Source: Streptomyces ortus (GTDB lineage Bacteria > Actinomycetota > Actinomycetes > Streptomycetales > Streptomycetaceae). From it: 64,000 nucleotides of DNA. The first letter of the stretch is position 1, and each line of letters begins with the position of its first letter. Below, in pieces: positions 8,545 through 17,373 of the stretch. A program made the translations under genes and the position numbers. The notes beneath the pieces are model-generated. The model had not been told where the DNA came from. It did no database searches and saw only the letters and a program-made list of their open reading frames with translations. The DNA lies in contig NZ_JAIFZO010000001.1 of the NCBI RefSeq assembly GCF_026341275.1, positions 511,910-575,909 on the forward strand. Direction: 5' to 3'.

Positions 8545-9095
8545 GGGGAGAGGCTCACCGCCGCGGGACGGGTCGCGGTCGCTGACGCCCGACGGGCGGT
8601 CGAGGCGGCTACCGCCGCTGTTCGATCGGCTCGGGCGGTGGGAGAAGCCGGGGGCGGGTTGCTGCGGATCGGCTGCGCACAAAGCCTTACCGTCGCTTTG
8701 CTCGCCCCGGTGCTCCGCGACTGGCGCCGGCGTCATCCGGACGTGGTCATCACCCTGTATGAGCTCGCCGTCATGGACGAGGCGCTGAGGCTGGTCGAGT
8801 CCGACGAGGTTGACGTCGCGGTACTGCCGGACCCTCCGTCCGACCGTTTTCAGGTCACTGCCATCACCAAGGAGGAGATCGTGCTGGCTGCGCCCACCGG
8901 CCACCCACCGGCCACCCACTGGCCACCCACCGGCCACCCACTGGCCCAACGGGCCTCAGTGCGGATCCAGGACCTCGATGGCGCCCCCCTCGTGCACTAC
9001 ACGGCGCACAACCGCCTCGGTGCGTGGCTCGACCAGTCCTTCGCCCGGGCCGGGGTCAACCCGGAGAACAACGGGTGGCTCCTGGTCGCTGCACA
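8545..9095 (+). pseudogene. LysR-family regulator remnant (effector domain only, with repeat expansion)
   Basis: The open frame reads like a LysR protein from just after the DNA-binding helix (GERLTAAGRVAVADARRAVE) through the first half of the effector domain (LLRIGCAQSLTVALLAPVL, VVITLYELAVMDEALRLV, VDVAVLPDPPSDRF). It runs to about FARAGVNPENNG, where similarity stops and the frame runs into the next gene. The helix-turn-helix (about 60 aa) and the last 80-90 residues are missing. An 11-bp tandem repeat inside it (8895-8947) adds a PATHWPPTGHP stretch without breaking the frame. The 8274-8544 stretch upstream shows no gene. Confidence 0.75.
8895..8947. repeat. 11-bp tandem repeat inside the LysR remnant
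   Basis: Units of CACCGGCCACC lie at 8895-8905, 8906-8916, 8917-8927 (CACTGGCCACC) and 8928-8938, with a partial fifth at 8939-8947. Three extra units give 33 bp, so the reading frame is kept. Removing them restores a normal LysR motif, PTGHPLAQR. Confidence 0.88.
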
Positions 9096-9152
9096 CCACA
9101 TGACCCCGCCCGCAGCGAGCGGGAAGCGTCCTACACGAGGAAGAAGGCTCCC

Positions 9153-10085
9153 ATGTCACAGGCGTTCGTCACGGGTGGCTCCGGTTTCATCGGACAGGCC
9201 CTGATCCGCCGGCTTGTCGCAGAAGGCCACGCGGTCCGCGCACTGGTCCGCAGCGAAGCGTCGGCCGACAAGGTCGCGGCCGTCGGCGCGCAGCCGGTGC
9301 AGGGCGAGTTGACGGACGCAGCCAGCTGGCAAGAGGCGGTGACAGGCAGTGAGGTGCTGTTCCACCTCGCCGCCAAGACGGACATCACCGCCGACCGCGA
9401 GCGCCACGAGCAGGTGACGGTCGGTGGCACCCGAGCGGTTGTGCAAGCGGCCCGTACCGCGGGGGTGGCCACCTTCGTCCACTGCGGCAGCGAGGCGGCG
9501 CTCCTGGCCGGCGAACCGCTGCTGGACGTGGACGAGACCGCACCGCTGCGGCCGGGCTCCGAAGCCGCCTACTGCGCGGGCAAGGCCATCGCCGAACAGA
9601 TCGTGCTGGACGCCGACGCACCGGGCTTCACCACCGTCTCCATACGACCGCGGTTCGTCTGGGGCCCCGACAGCAGCCTGACCGAAGGCCTGGCCGCTGC
9701 GGCCAAGGCCGGGCAGTTCGCCTGGATCGACGGCGGCCGGCACACCACCGATGTGACATACGTGGACAATGCCGTCGAGGGCTTGATACTCGGCTGGCGG
9801 CACGGCCGGCCGGGTCAGGCGTACTTCGTCACCGACCGGCATCCAGTCGTCCTGCGGGATTTCCTGGAGACGATTTTCTCGCTCTACGGCGTCGACGCGC
9901 CCATCCCCGACCTGGACGCCGAAACCGCCGCCCAGGTAGTGCCGGTGCCCGCCCGGTGGTTCGTCGGACAGCCGTGCACGCTGCGCACCGACAAAGCCGT
10001 GACCGAACTGGGGTACCGGCCCATCGTCCCGCACGCCGCCGGTTTCGCCGCCGTGAAGGAAGCGCTCGCATCCGACGCCGGGTGA
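9153..10085 (+). CDS. NAD(P)-dependent epimerase/dehydratase (extended SDR)
   Basis: A 310-aa Rossmann-fold oxidoreductase of the 3-beta-hydroxysteroid-dehydrogenase / dihydroflavonol-reductase type. The nucleotide motif is VTGGSGFIGQALIRRL at the N-terminus. The catalytic pair is YCAGK near residue 150, with a preceding HCGSEAAL serine. VSIRPRFVWGPDSSL is the typical substrate-side motif. The ATG at 9153 has GAGGAAGAAGG upstream. It begins just after the LysR relic, an arrangement in which the lost LysR may once have controlled it. The substrate cannot be read from sequence; keto or sugar intermediates are equally possible. Confidence 0.9.
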   Translation: MSQAFVTGGSGFIGQALIRRLVAEGHAVRALVRSEASADKVAAVGAQPVQGELTDAASWQEAVTGSEVLFHLAAKTDITADRERHEQVTVGGTRAVVQAARTAGVATFVHCGSEAALLAGEPLLDVDETAPLRPGSEAAYCAGKAIAEQIVLDADAPGFTTVSIRPRFVWGPDSSLTEGLAAAAKAGQFAWIDGGRHTTDVTYVDNAVEGLILGWRHGRPGQAYFVTDRHPVVLRDFLETIFSLYGVDAPIPDLDAETAAQVVPVPARWFVGQPCTLRTDKAVTELGYRPIVPHAAGFAAVKEALASDAG

Positions 10086-10316
10086 CGGCCTGCGAGGTCA
10101 CACCTGACCGTGGTGCCCGCCCCGGGTCCCGGTACGACCGCGGGTGTGGAGCCGGCCCCGCTGAATGCCCGGTCGTCGTGTGTGGCCGGGCGCATCGGTG
10201 TGGGTCCGGTCAGCGGTGAACCTGGACCCACGGATCGCCGTTCCAGCTCCGCGTGGCGGCCTCGCCGACCGGGCCGGAACGGGGCAGACATGAGAGAGAT
10301 AGGGTGCGGTCGCGTG

Positions 10317-12227
10317 ATGCGTCTTGCAATTCTTGGTCCTGTCCGTGCATGGCGGCGGGACGAGGAGATCGACCTCGGATCTCCGCAGCAGCGTGGACTG
10401 CTCGCGCTGCTGCTTCTGCATGAAGGGCGCCCGGTGGAAACCGAGGCGATTCTGGAGGCCCTGTGGGGCGAGCACGGGCCTCGCGGCGCTCGGGGCACCG
10501 TTCGCACGTACGTCTACCGTCTGCGCCCGATTCTCGGCGACATGGCGGTCATTGAGTCGACCGGCACCGGCTACCGTCTCACGGTCCGTGACGGAACCCT
10601 TGACCTGAGGAGATTTCGAGAGCTGACCGCGCAGGCGCACCGGGCACGCCGCGCCGGCGCCGCGGCGAGTGCTGCCGATCTCCTGCGCCAGGCACTCGAC
10701 ACCTGGCAGGGACCGGCCCTCTCGGGTGTCCGGGGCCCCTTCTTCGAGCTTGAGCGTGATCGGCTGGAGGAGTTGAGACTGGCTGCGCTGGAGGAGGTTT
10801 TCGAGCTTGAGCTGGAGGTCGGCGGACAGTCTGATCTGACGTCCGAAATTCGGGCAGCCGTGATGGAGCACCCACTGCGGGAGCGGCTGCACGAACAGCT
10901 CATGTCGTCGTTGTTCCGTGCCGGCCGCCGAGCCGAGGCGCTGGCCGTCTTCCAGCGCACACGGCAGCTTCTGCGTGAAGAGCTGGGTGTGGACCCCGGG
11001 CCCGCACTTCGATCTCTCCACAGCCGTATCCTGCGCGAGGCCGAGGACCCGCCCGCCCCTGCGGGCCGTGATCTGTCCTCGCCGCTCGAGCGCACGCCGG
11101 TTCCGGCTCAGCTCCCGGCGGACCCGGCAGTGTTCACCGGGCGCCGTGCGGAGATCGCGGAACTGTCCTTGACACTGCGTGATGCTGCGCACGCTCCGGT
11201 CGTCGGCATCACAGGCTTGGGCGGGATGGGCAAGACGACGCTCGCCGTCCACGTTGCACACACCCAGCGCCACCTGTTTCCCGATGGGCAACTCTTCGTC
11301 GACCTCGGCGGCTTCAAGAACCCGGTCGGCCCGCGGGAGGTGCTCGGCCAGTTCTTGCGTGCGGTCGGGGTGTCGCGGCTGCCGGCATCGCTGGACGAAC
11401 GTGCCGCGCTGTGGCGTACGACCGTGTCAGTGCGCCGCCTGTTGATCGTCCTGGACGCAGCATCCAGCGGTGAGCAGGTACGTCCCCTGCTACCGGCCTC
11501 CCCGGGCTGTGCCGTCATCATGACCAGTGCGCGCCGCATCGTCGATCTGCCCGGAATCCCCTGGCTGCGTCTCGGCGTCCTACAGCCCGAGGACGCGTTG
11601 CACTTGCTCGCCGCCATCTCCGGCACCCGGCGGGTGTTCGCGGAGCAGGAAGCGGCCAGTCGCCTGGTGCAGGCCTGCTCCTACCAGCCGCTCTCGGTGC
11701 ATGTGGCGGCGGCCCGGTTGGATGCCCGGCCGTCGTGGACGATCGACCAGATCCTGGCCCAGCTCGAAGATGATCTGCGCCAGCCGGTCGTCATGCATGA
11801 GGACTGCAAGATCGTCGACAAACCGTTCCGTGAAGCCCAGGCGCGCATGGACGCCGTCCACCGCAACGCCTTCCACCTCGCCGCCGTTCCCGACTGCGGC
11901 CGACTGGACGCCGCCATGGCCGCGGCGGTGCTCGACCTGCCCGTCAACGAAGCCACAGCCGTCATGGAAGCCCTCGTCGACGCCCATGTGGTGGAGACCG
12001 GTGAGAACGGCGACTACCACTTCCTCGGGCTCGTCAAGGCGTTCGCGCGGCGCCAAGCCCTCAACGGCTTGGGACACGAGCACTGCCAGCAAGCGCTGCA
12101 CCGGCTGCTGCGCCACTGCCTGACCGGCAAGAACGCGGTCGGCGAAAGGGACCTGCGCGCGGTACTGGAGCAGATCACTGATCTTCCGGACGCTCTTGCG
12201 GAAGAGGTGTCGCTCTCGCTGCCCTGA
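10317..12227 (+). CDS. SARP-family regulator with NB-ARC ATPase domain (AfsR-like)
   Basis: A 636-aa activator of the AfsR/DnrI class. Residues 1-95 are an OmpR-like winged helix (MRLAILGPVRAWRRDEEIDL, RTYVYRLRPIL). Residues 100-245 are the bacterial transcriptional activation domain (ALDTWQGPAL, ELGVDPGPALRSLHSRIL). An NB-ARC STAND ATPase follows from about 275, with Walker A GLGGMGKTTLAVHVA, a Walker-B-like RLLIVLDAA and the sensor VIMTSARR. The protein ends after a winged-helix-like segment and lacks the TPR array of full AfsR (about 990 aa). SARP proteins start close to their ILGP motif, so I chose the ATG at 10317; ATG 10290 and GTG 10314 are alternatives. Confidence 0.92.
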   Translation: MRLAILGPVRAWRRDEEIDLGSPQQRGLLALLLLHEGRPVETEAILEALWGEHGPRGARGTVRTYVYRLRPILGDMAVIESTGTGYRLTVRDGTLDLRRFRELTAQAHRARRAGAAASAADLLRQALDTWQGPALSGVRGPFFELERDRLEELRLAALEEVFELELEVGGQSDLTSEIRAAVMEHPLRERLHEQLMSSLFRAGRRAEALAVFQRTRQLLREELGVDPGPALRSLHSRILREAEDPPAPAGRDLSSPLERTPVPAQLPADPAVFTGRRAEIAELSLTLRDAAHAPVVGITGLGGMGKTTLAVHVAHTQRHLFPDGQLFVDLGGFKNPVGPREVLGQFLRAVGVSRLPASLDERAALWRTTVSVRRLLIVLDAASSGEQVRPLLPASPGCAVIMTSARRIVDLPGIPWLRLGVLQPEDALHLLAAISGTRRVFAEQEAASRLVQACSYQPLSVHVAAARLDARPSWTIDQILAQLEDDLRQPVVMHEDCKIVDKPFREAQARMDAVHRNAFHLAAVPDCGRLDAAMAAAVLDLPVNEATAVMEALVDAHVVETGENGDYHFLGLVKAFARRQALNGLGHEHCQQALHRLLRHCLTGKNAVGERDLRAVLEQITDLPDALAEEVSLSLP

Positions 12228-12405
12228 TTCCCGCAGTGGCCGCGCGAGGCGACGCACCCGCATAGCCCCCGTATCACCGCATCGCCCGTATCGCCCGCGT
12301 CACCCGCGGTGAGAACGTGCGGAAGACCACCTGCGTCCCGTGGGCGAAACGCTTCGTCGACGCGCCATCGACGCCACGTCGACAAGCGCTCGATGCAATG
12401 CACGC

Positions 12406-14268
12406 ATGCTCGATTCACTCACACGCGCCGCTTTGGCAGCGAAGATCACCGGCCCCGTACTCGGACCGGAAGACGAAGGGTTCGCCGATGAGTGCGCGCC
12501 CTTCAACCTCGCCGTGACCCACCACCCTTGTGTCGTTGTCGGAGCCGCGAACAGCACCGACGTGCAAGTCGCCGTTCGCTTCGCTGCACAGCGGCGTCTC
12601 CCGGTCGCCGTCATGGCCACCGGCCACCAGGCGACGATCCCGGCCGACGACGCGGTCCTCATCACCACTCACCGCATGGCGCAGGTGAGCATCGACCCCT
12701 CAGCCCGCACAGCCCGCGTAACGGCGGGAGCCCGCTGGCAGCAAGTGATCGACGCGGCGACCCCGTTCGGGCTCGCCCCGCTCAACGGCTCCTCACCGCT
12801 CGTCGGAGTCATCGGCTACACCCTCGGCGGGGGCTTGAGCCCCACCATGGGCCGCGCCCACGGATGGGCAGCCGACCACGTCACCTCTGTGGAGGTGGTG
12901 ACAGCCGATGGCGAGTTGCGCCATGTCGACGACGCGTCGGAACCCGACTTGTTCTGGGCGCTGCGCGGCGGCAAGAGCAACTTCGGTGTCGTCACCGCCA
13001 TGGAGTTCGCGCTCTTCCCGGTCCAACAGCTGTGGGCGGGCGGCCTCTTCTTCGACGGTGCCGACGCAGCAGCCGTCCTGCACGCCTATGCCCAGGTCAC
13101 GGCCGAAGCCCCGAACGAGTTGAGCTCATCGATCGCCCTGCTGCGCCTGCCGGCCCTGCCCGGCGTGCCCGCCTTCCTGGCTGACCGCTTCGCCGTGCAT
13201 GTCCGCGTTTCCTACCTCGGCCCGGAAGCCGAGGCTGCCGGGCTGGTTGCGTCGCTGCGGGCGGCCGCACCTGTCCTCGCGGACACTCTGGGTCCGATGC
13301 CCTACGCGTCCTTCGCCCAGATCCACAACGATCCGGCGGATCCGGCGCCGTTCATGGAACGTACCGCGATGCTGCGCTCACTGACCGCCGAAGCCGTCGA
13401 GGAGATCCTGACCGCCGCGGGCCCGACGGCCGACTGCCCGGTGCACTTCGTCGAACTGCGTCACCTTGGCGGCGCCCTGGCCCAGACCGCGGACAACGCC
13501 GTCGGACACCGGGACGCCCAGTTCGCACTCTGGATCGTGGGCGTCGGGGTACCCGATGCCTTCACCGCCATGAACGCCTACGCCGATGAGCTTCTGCAGC
13601 GGATGCGCCCCTGGTCCACCGGCGGACGCTACCTGAACTTCATGGCCGCCCAGGACACCGGCGTCACCGATGTGAGCGCCGCCTACGACGAAGCCGACTA
13701 CCACCGGCTCCGCAGCATCAAAGGGCGCTTCGACCCGGACAACCTCTTCCGCCTCAACCACAACATTCCCCCCAAGGATGGCCCGATGTCCGGCGACAAG
13801 CTGCAGCTCTTGATCGACCACGCCGCGATCGCCGATGCACTGCACCGCTACACAGCCGGCCTCGACCACGGCGACGCCGATCTGCTCGCCTCGTCACTCA
13901 CCGAGGACGCCATGGTCGACCTGACGCCGGCCACGAGCAAGATCGGTCTCGACTTCCCCACGCTCAAGCCGCGCGACATTGTCGTGGGAGCCCTCATCCC
14001 GGCGGTCGGCCCACTCGACACCAGCCACGTGATCAGCAACATCCGCGCCACCGTCGACGGCGACACCGCCCACGTGTACTGCTATGCGATGGCTCAGCAC
14101 TACCTGCCGCAGGAAGGCCCCAAACCGGACCGGACCCGGCACGCACTGATGATGAACCGCTACGACGCGGACCTGACGCGCGACGGAAGTACATGGCGCA
14201 TCAGCCGGCTGACGATCGACAACGCCTGGTTCGAGGGCGACGAGACCGTCCTGCTTCCCGGCGACTGA
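12406..14268 (+). CDS. FAD-linked oxidase (berberine-bridge type) fused to a SnoaL-like domain
   Basis: A 620-aa two-domain protein. Residues about 30-450 are a PCMH/VAO flavin oxidase: PCVVVGAANSTDVQ, MATGHQATIPADD (His for 8-alpha FAD attachment), GVIGYTLGGGLSP and a C-terminal BBE motif FDPDNLFRLNHNI. The usual second cysteine tether before GVxGxxLGGG is absent (SSPLVG), so the flavin should be attached once at most. From about residue 465 a SnoaL/NTF2-like domain follows (LQLLIDHAAIADALHRYTAG, HVISNIRATVDGDTAHV). An ATG at 13785 with AAGGAT upstream could start the second domain separately. Such oxidases modify aromatic, alkaloid or polyketide products. The start is uncertain because no good ribosome site precedes 12406. 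Confidence 0.88.
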   Translation: MLDSLTRAALAAKITGPVLGPEDEGFADECAPFNLAVTHHPCVVVGAANSTDVQVAVRFAAQRRLPVAVMATGHQATIPADDAVLITTHRMAQVSIDPSARTARVTAGARWQQVIDAATPFGLAPLNGSSPLVGVIGYTLGGGLSPTMGRAHGWAADHVTSVEVVTADGELRHVDDASEPDLFWALRGGKSNFGVVTAMEFALFPVQQLWAGGLFFDGADAAAVLHAYAQVTAEAPNELSSSIALLRLPALPGVPAFLADRFAVHVRVSYLGPEAEAAGLVASLRAAAPVLADTLGPMPYASFAQIHNDPADPAPFMERTAMLRSLTAEAVEEILTAAGPTADCPVHFVELRHLGGALAQTADNAVGHRDAQFALWIVGVGVPDAFTAMNAYADELLQRMRPWSTGGRYLNFMAAQDTGVTDVSAAYDEADYHRLRSIKGRFDPDNLFRLNHNIPPKDGPMSGDKLQLLIDHAAIADALHRYTAGLDHGDADLLASSLTEDAMVDLTPATSKIGLDFPTLKPRDIVVGALIPAVGPLDTSHVISNIRATVDGDTAHVYCYAMAQHYLPQEGPKPDRTRHALMMNRYDADLTRDGSTWRISRLTIDNAWFEGDETVLLPGD

Positions 14269-14432
14269 TCTCAGAGCGAGACGGTCCCACCGGGGTGACA
14301 CCCTCCATCCGCAGCGCGTCACCCCGGTGCTGCCGGGCCGCACCCGCCCGGCTCATGAAACCGCCACTGGCGGGCCGGCTACACCCAAGCCTTCGACGCC
14401 CGCACTCCACGATCCATTTGGGAGCGTTCTGA

Positions 14433-15485
14433 GTGTCCACCCCCGATAAGCCCCACCCTCCCCAGCACTCACACCCCAACAGCGTCCAGGAACGACTCAA
14501 GGCCCTCATACGGGACTTCCGCCACGGCGCGTGGCAGCCGACCGGCCTCGAGCATCGGCTGGCCGAGCATCTTGCGCAGTCGGCCGCCGGGTCCGGGTCG
14601 CTCAGCGCTGTCAGCATCCGAGCCGCGGTATGGGAGGGCTCGATGACGGCCATCCACGAAAACGGCGGACGCTTCATCACCCTTCTGGCCGATCTGCTGC
14701 CGCTGGTCGAGAAGCCCGACGCAGCCGCGCTGCACACTGCCGGCCTGGCGCTGGACCTCATCGAGACGGTCACACAGGAGGCACCGCACCGACAAGCTGC
14801 TCCTCCGCCGGGAGCATGCCCCTGTCCGAGCATGGCAGGCAACCATCACAGCGGGATACCACCCGCGCCCCGGACACCGCATCTTCGCGAGGACAGCAGG
14901 CGGCTGCGCGTGGACGCGGCACGCAATCACGCCCGCCTGCTCGACGCCGCGGCACGGATAGCGCAAGAGCACGGGCTGAAGCACCTCACCATGGAAGCGG
15001 TGGCCACCGCGGCAGGTGTCGGGAAAGGCACCGTCTTTCGGCGGTTCGGCGACCGCACAGGTCTGCTGCAGGCCCTGCTGCAGCACTCCGAGGACACCTT
15101 CCAGGCCGCCCACCTCAACGGCTTGGACCAGGCGGACGGCCGGGACAAGGCGATCCAGCAGCTTCGCGCATTCGGGGTGGCCGCCATACGGCGCTATGCC
15201 GAGGAGATGGAGCTCCAGATAGCCGCCGAGCCCTCCCCCGACCAGCGTTACCGGCGCGCACCTCGCCGCTCGTACCACGAGCGGGTCAGCGTCCTGCTCA
15301 GCCTGGCTGCACCGGAAGCAGACGCAGAACTGTTCAGCCACGCGCTGCTGGGCTACCTGGAGCCCGCCCTTCTCCGGCATCTGAGCGACCAGTGCAACCT
15401 ACCGCTGCAACGGCTGGAAAAAGGCTGGCTCGAACTGGTCTCCCGACTCACCCAAGAGGACACAGCTCCACACGACGTGGCCTGA
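14433..15485 (+). CDS. TetR-family regulator with long N-terminal extension
   Basis: A 350-aa protein from GTG 14433, with GGAG upstream. Residues about 152-215 are a TetR helix-turn-helix (RNHARLLDAAARIAQEHG, VATAAGVGKGTVFRRFGDR), followed by an all-helical effector domain to the end. The first roughly 115 residues are a separate helical region (ERLKALIRDFRHGAWQP, LADLLPLVEKPDAAALHTAG) and then a Pro-rich linker. Ordinary TetR proteins are about 200 aa. An internal ATG at 14832 with GGGAG upstream would give a 217-aa TetR of normal size, so one fused gene or two in-frame products are both possible. It follows the FAD-oxidase gene in the same direction. Confidence 0.85.
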   Translation: MSTPDKPHPPQHSHPNSVQERLKALIRDFRHGAWQPTGLEHRLAEHLAQSAAGSGSLSAVSIRAAVWEGSMTAIHENGGRFITLLADLLPLVEKPDAAALHTAGLALDLIETVTQEAPHRQAAPPPGACPCPSMAGNHHSGIPPAPRTPHLREDSRRLRVDAARNHARLLDAAARIAQEHGLKHLTMEAVATAAGVGKGTVFRRFGDRTGLLQALLQHSEDTFQAAHLNGLDQADGRDKAIQQLRAFGVAAIRRYAEEMELQIAAEPSPDQRYRRAPRRSYHERVSVLLSLAAPEADAELFSHALLGYLEPALLRHLSDQCNLPLQRLEKGWLELVSRLTQEDTAPHDVA

Positions 15486-15579
15486 GGACCGCCAACGATG
15501 ACTACGAGGTCCTTGGTCGACAAGCGGGCCTACGTCTTCTCCAGACCCAGGCGCCGACGAGGTGGAGCGCGGGCTGCCG

Positions 15580-15995
15580 GGCGATGATGTGGCCTGTCTG
15601 CTGGCGGAGTTGATGGCGACTGTCCGCCTCTCTGCTGCCGAGGGCGGTCTCACAGATGTGGGGTCGCAGGAGGAGAGGGAATGGTTCGACGGTGTCGTAC
15701 AGAGCCGACCGGATGTCCAGGCACGCTTGCAGTGCGGCCAGTTCGTCACGATCGCGCTCTCTCCACGTGTCCTCGTGCCAGGGTTGCCACTCCCAGTTGA
15801 CTCGGTCGCGTGCCGGACCTCCCCCGTAGGCGGCTGACTGAGCCACCTGACCCAGCCGGCTGAGCAGGGCGGCTCGAAAGCTGCGTGGTGGACCGTCGTC
15901 CCAGGGGAAGTGTCCCCTGGAAACTTGCGCACCAGCTTGTAGATGCGCCCGCGCACCCACGCCTGCGGATCTCGCCGCCTTGTCTCCGCCCAGGC
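15580..15995 (-). pseudogene. Decayed gene of unknown function
   Basis: Minus-strand frames here read like protein (RDPQAWVRGRIYKLVRKFPG, then GPPRSFRAALLSRLGQVAQ, VNWEWQPWHEDTW, RDELAALQACLDIRSALYD). They switch frame near 15910, and no start codon or ribosome site is visible. The switch point coincides with a perfect 8-bp inverted repeat (CCAGGGGA, 4-nt loop, TCCCCTGG, 15901-15920), suggesting a small insertion or duplication caused the frameshift. No family was recognised. Confidence 0.35.
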
Positions 15996-16760
15996 TCCTG
16001 ACGGTCCGACGCCGCTGCTGCCGGAGACCCCAGTGCTGGGCCTCGATCCGGCCACTGCCGTCCGAGACGGCAGCCCTGGCCCGTCTCGTGGAACGCTCCC
16101 GAGGACCGGTCGCCGCGGCCTGCCTCGTCGTCGGGTACGAGGGTGATGCGCTCGATCCCCTGTTCGTCAGCACCCCCAACTGGCGCCGGCTGACAGGCTA
16201 GCCGAAGCCGAAGCCGAAGCCGAAGCCATGTGCGGTCGGCCAGTGGTCCGCAGCCCGCAACACAGTCGGCTGACCACAGGCGAGGAGCCAAACTGCAGAG
16301 AGATCGGTCAAGGTTCAGCGAGACCGGGCGGTCTGACTGTTGCAGTAGACCCTGCGGGGTGAAGGGGCGGATCGCGTAGCAGGTGGTTGCGGTCCGAGGC
16401 CGCGTTGTCCGTCGTCAGGCCGCTTTCACGTTGTCCGGTGCACAGCCCGGCATCACCTGGTCAAGTTCAGTGAGCCTTTTCCCTCTTCACCCTGAGCAGG
16501 TCAAACGAAGGGTGAGTACGGCTTGGACGAGGCTGGTGATTCGGGTGGTCGAGCACCGCAGTTTGCGGAGGAGCCGCCAGGATTTGGGGGCGGTGGGCCG
16601 GCGGCGGCAGCGGCGGGCTTCCGGCCCGCGGCCGCACCACGGCGAGACGTACCGAACCGTCGACGGATCGGTACGTCGTCGACAAGGACCACGATGTGGT
16701 CGGGCCGTATCCGGATCCGCCTGAGCGGACGCAGTCGCACCCTCTTCACCCCGGCTGTTC
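15996..16760. other. Gene-free stretch with GCCGAA microsatellite
   Basis: No supportable gene is seen over these 765 bp. Four perfect copies of the hexamer GCCGAA lie at 16201-16224. Short open frames on both strands are rich in Arg, Pro and Gly and lack start signals. Together with 15486-15995 this looks like decayed DNA between the TetR gene and the GNAT gene. Confidence 0.6.
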
Positions 16761-17333
16761 TCACGAAGAGTGGATGAGCCACTCGAGTTCGGACCCACGC
16801 GGTTGCCTGTCCGTGAGTATCCGTGCTTCTTCGCCCGGGTGTGCGGCGCTCGGGCCTCTCCAGACAACCCGAAGCCCTGCGCTGATCAACGCTCGTTCCG
16901 ATCCGGCGTTCTTGGCCAAGGTTCGAGCGGTGACGGTTCGGTTCGGGAACGAGACCTGGGCGGCATTGACCGCCGCGGTCGCCAACTCGGTCGCGTAGCC
17001 GCGGCCCCAGGCGGCCGGCGCGATACTCAGCCCCAGATTCCAGAGGTCGGCGGAGAGGGTACGGACGCCGCCGATGCCGACGAAGGTGCCCGAGGGGAGC
17101 CGCCCATCCGCACTGTCGGCTCGGAGGAACGCGGTCCAGATCCCCAGCCCGGTTGCGCATCGGCTCAGCTCTGCGGCGTCTATGAATCGAGTGGTGGTCT
17201 TTTCCGCGTCGGCGGGGGAGCCGTCGAGGTAGGTCCACACGCGTTGATCTTCGAACATGGTGAGCAGGAGCGCCCGATGCCGGGGGAGCAGCGGCTCCAG
17301 CCGCAACGAGGACGTGAAGGTCGGCGTGGTCAT
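16761..17333 (-). CDS. GNAT-family N-acetyltransferase
   Basis: A 190-aa RimJ/RimL-type acetyltransferase. The N-terminal strand pattern TSSLRLEPLLPRHRALLL, the GTFVGIGGVR strand and the acetyl-CoA pyrophosphate loop PAAWGRGYATELATA (about residue 115) are clear. The conserved Asn/Ala region ARTLAKNAGSERALISAG follows. The ATG at 17333 has AGGAAC upstream. It sits 40 bp downstream of the Lrp-type regulator on the same strand, so they likely form an operon. The substrate is unknown; protein N-termini, amino acids or antibiotics are all possible in this family. Confidence 0.9.
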   Translation of the reverse strand: MTTPTFTSSLRLEPLLPRHRALLLTMFEDQRVWTYLDGSPADAEKTTTRFIDAAELSRCATGLGIWTAFLRADSADGRLPSGTFVGIGGVRTLSADLWNLGLSIAPAAWGRGYATELATAAVNAAQVSFPNRTVTARTLAKNAGSERALISAGLRVVWRGPSAAHPGEEARILTDRQPRGSELEWLIHSS

Positions 17334-17373
17334 GCGAGTTCCTGTTCACGGTCGGGGTGGCAGCGTCGCGTTC

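Noticed and set aside
16383..16724. Plus-strand frame reading LHPEQVKRRVSTAWTRLVIR, considered as a transposase fragment.
   Set aside because: No catalytic motif, no inverted terminal repeats and Arg-rich low-complexity sequence after the first 30 residues.
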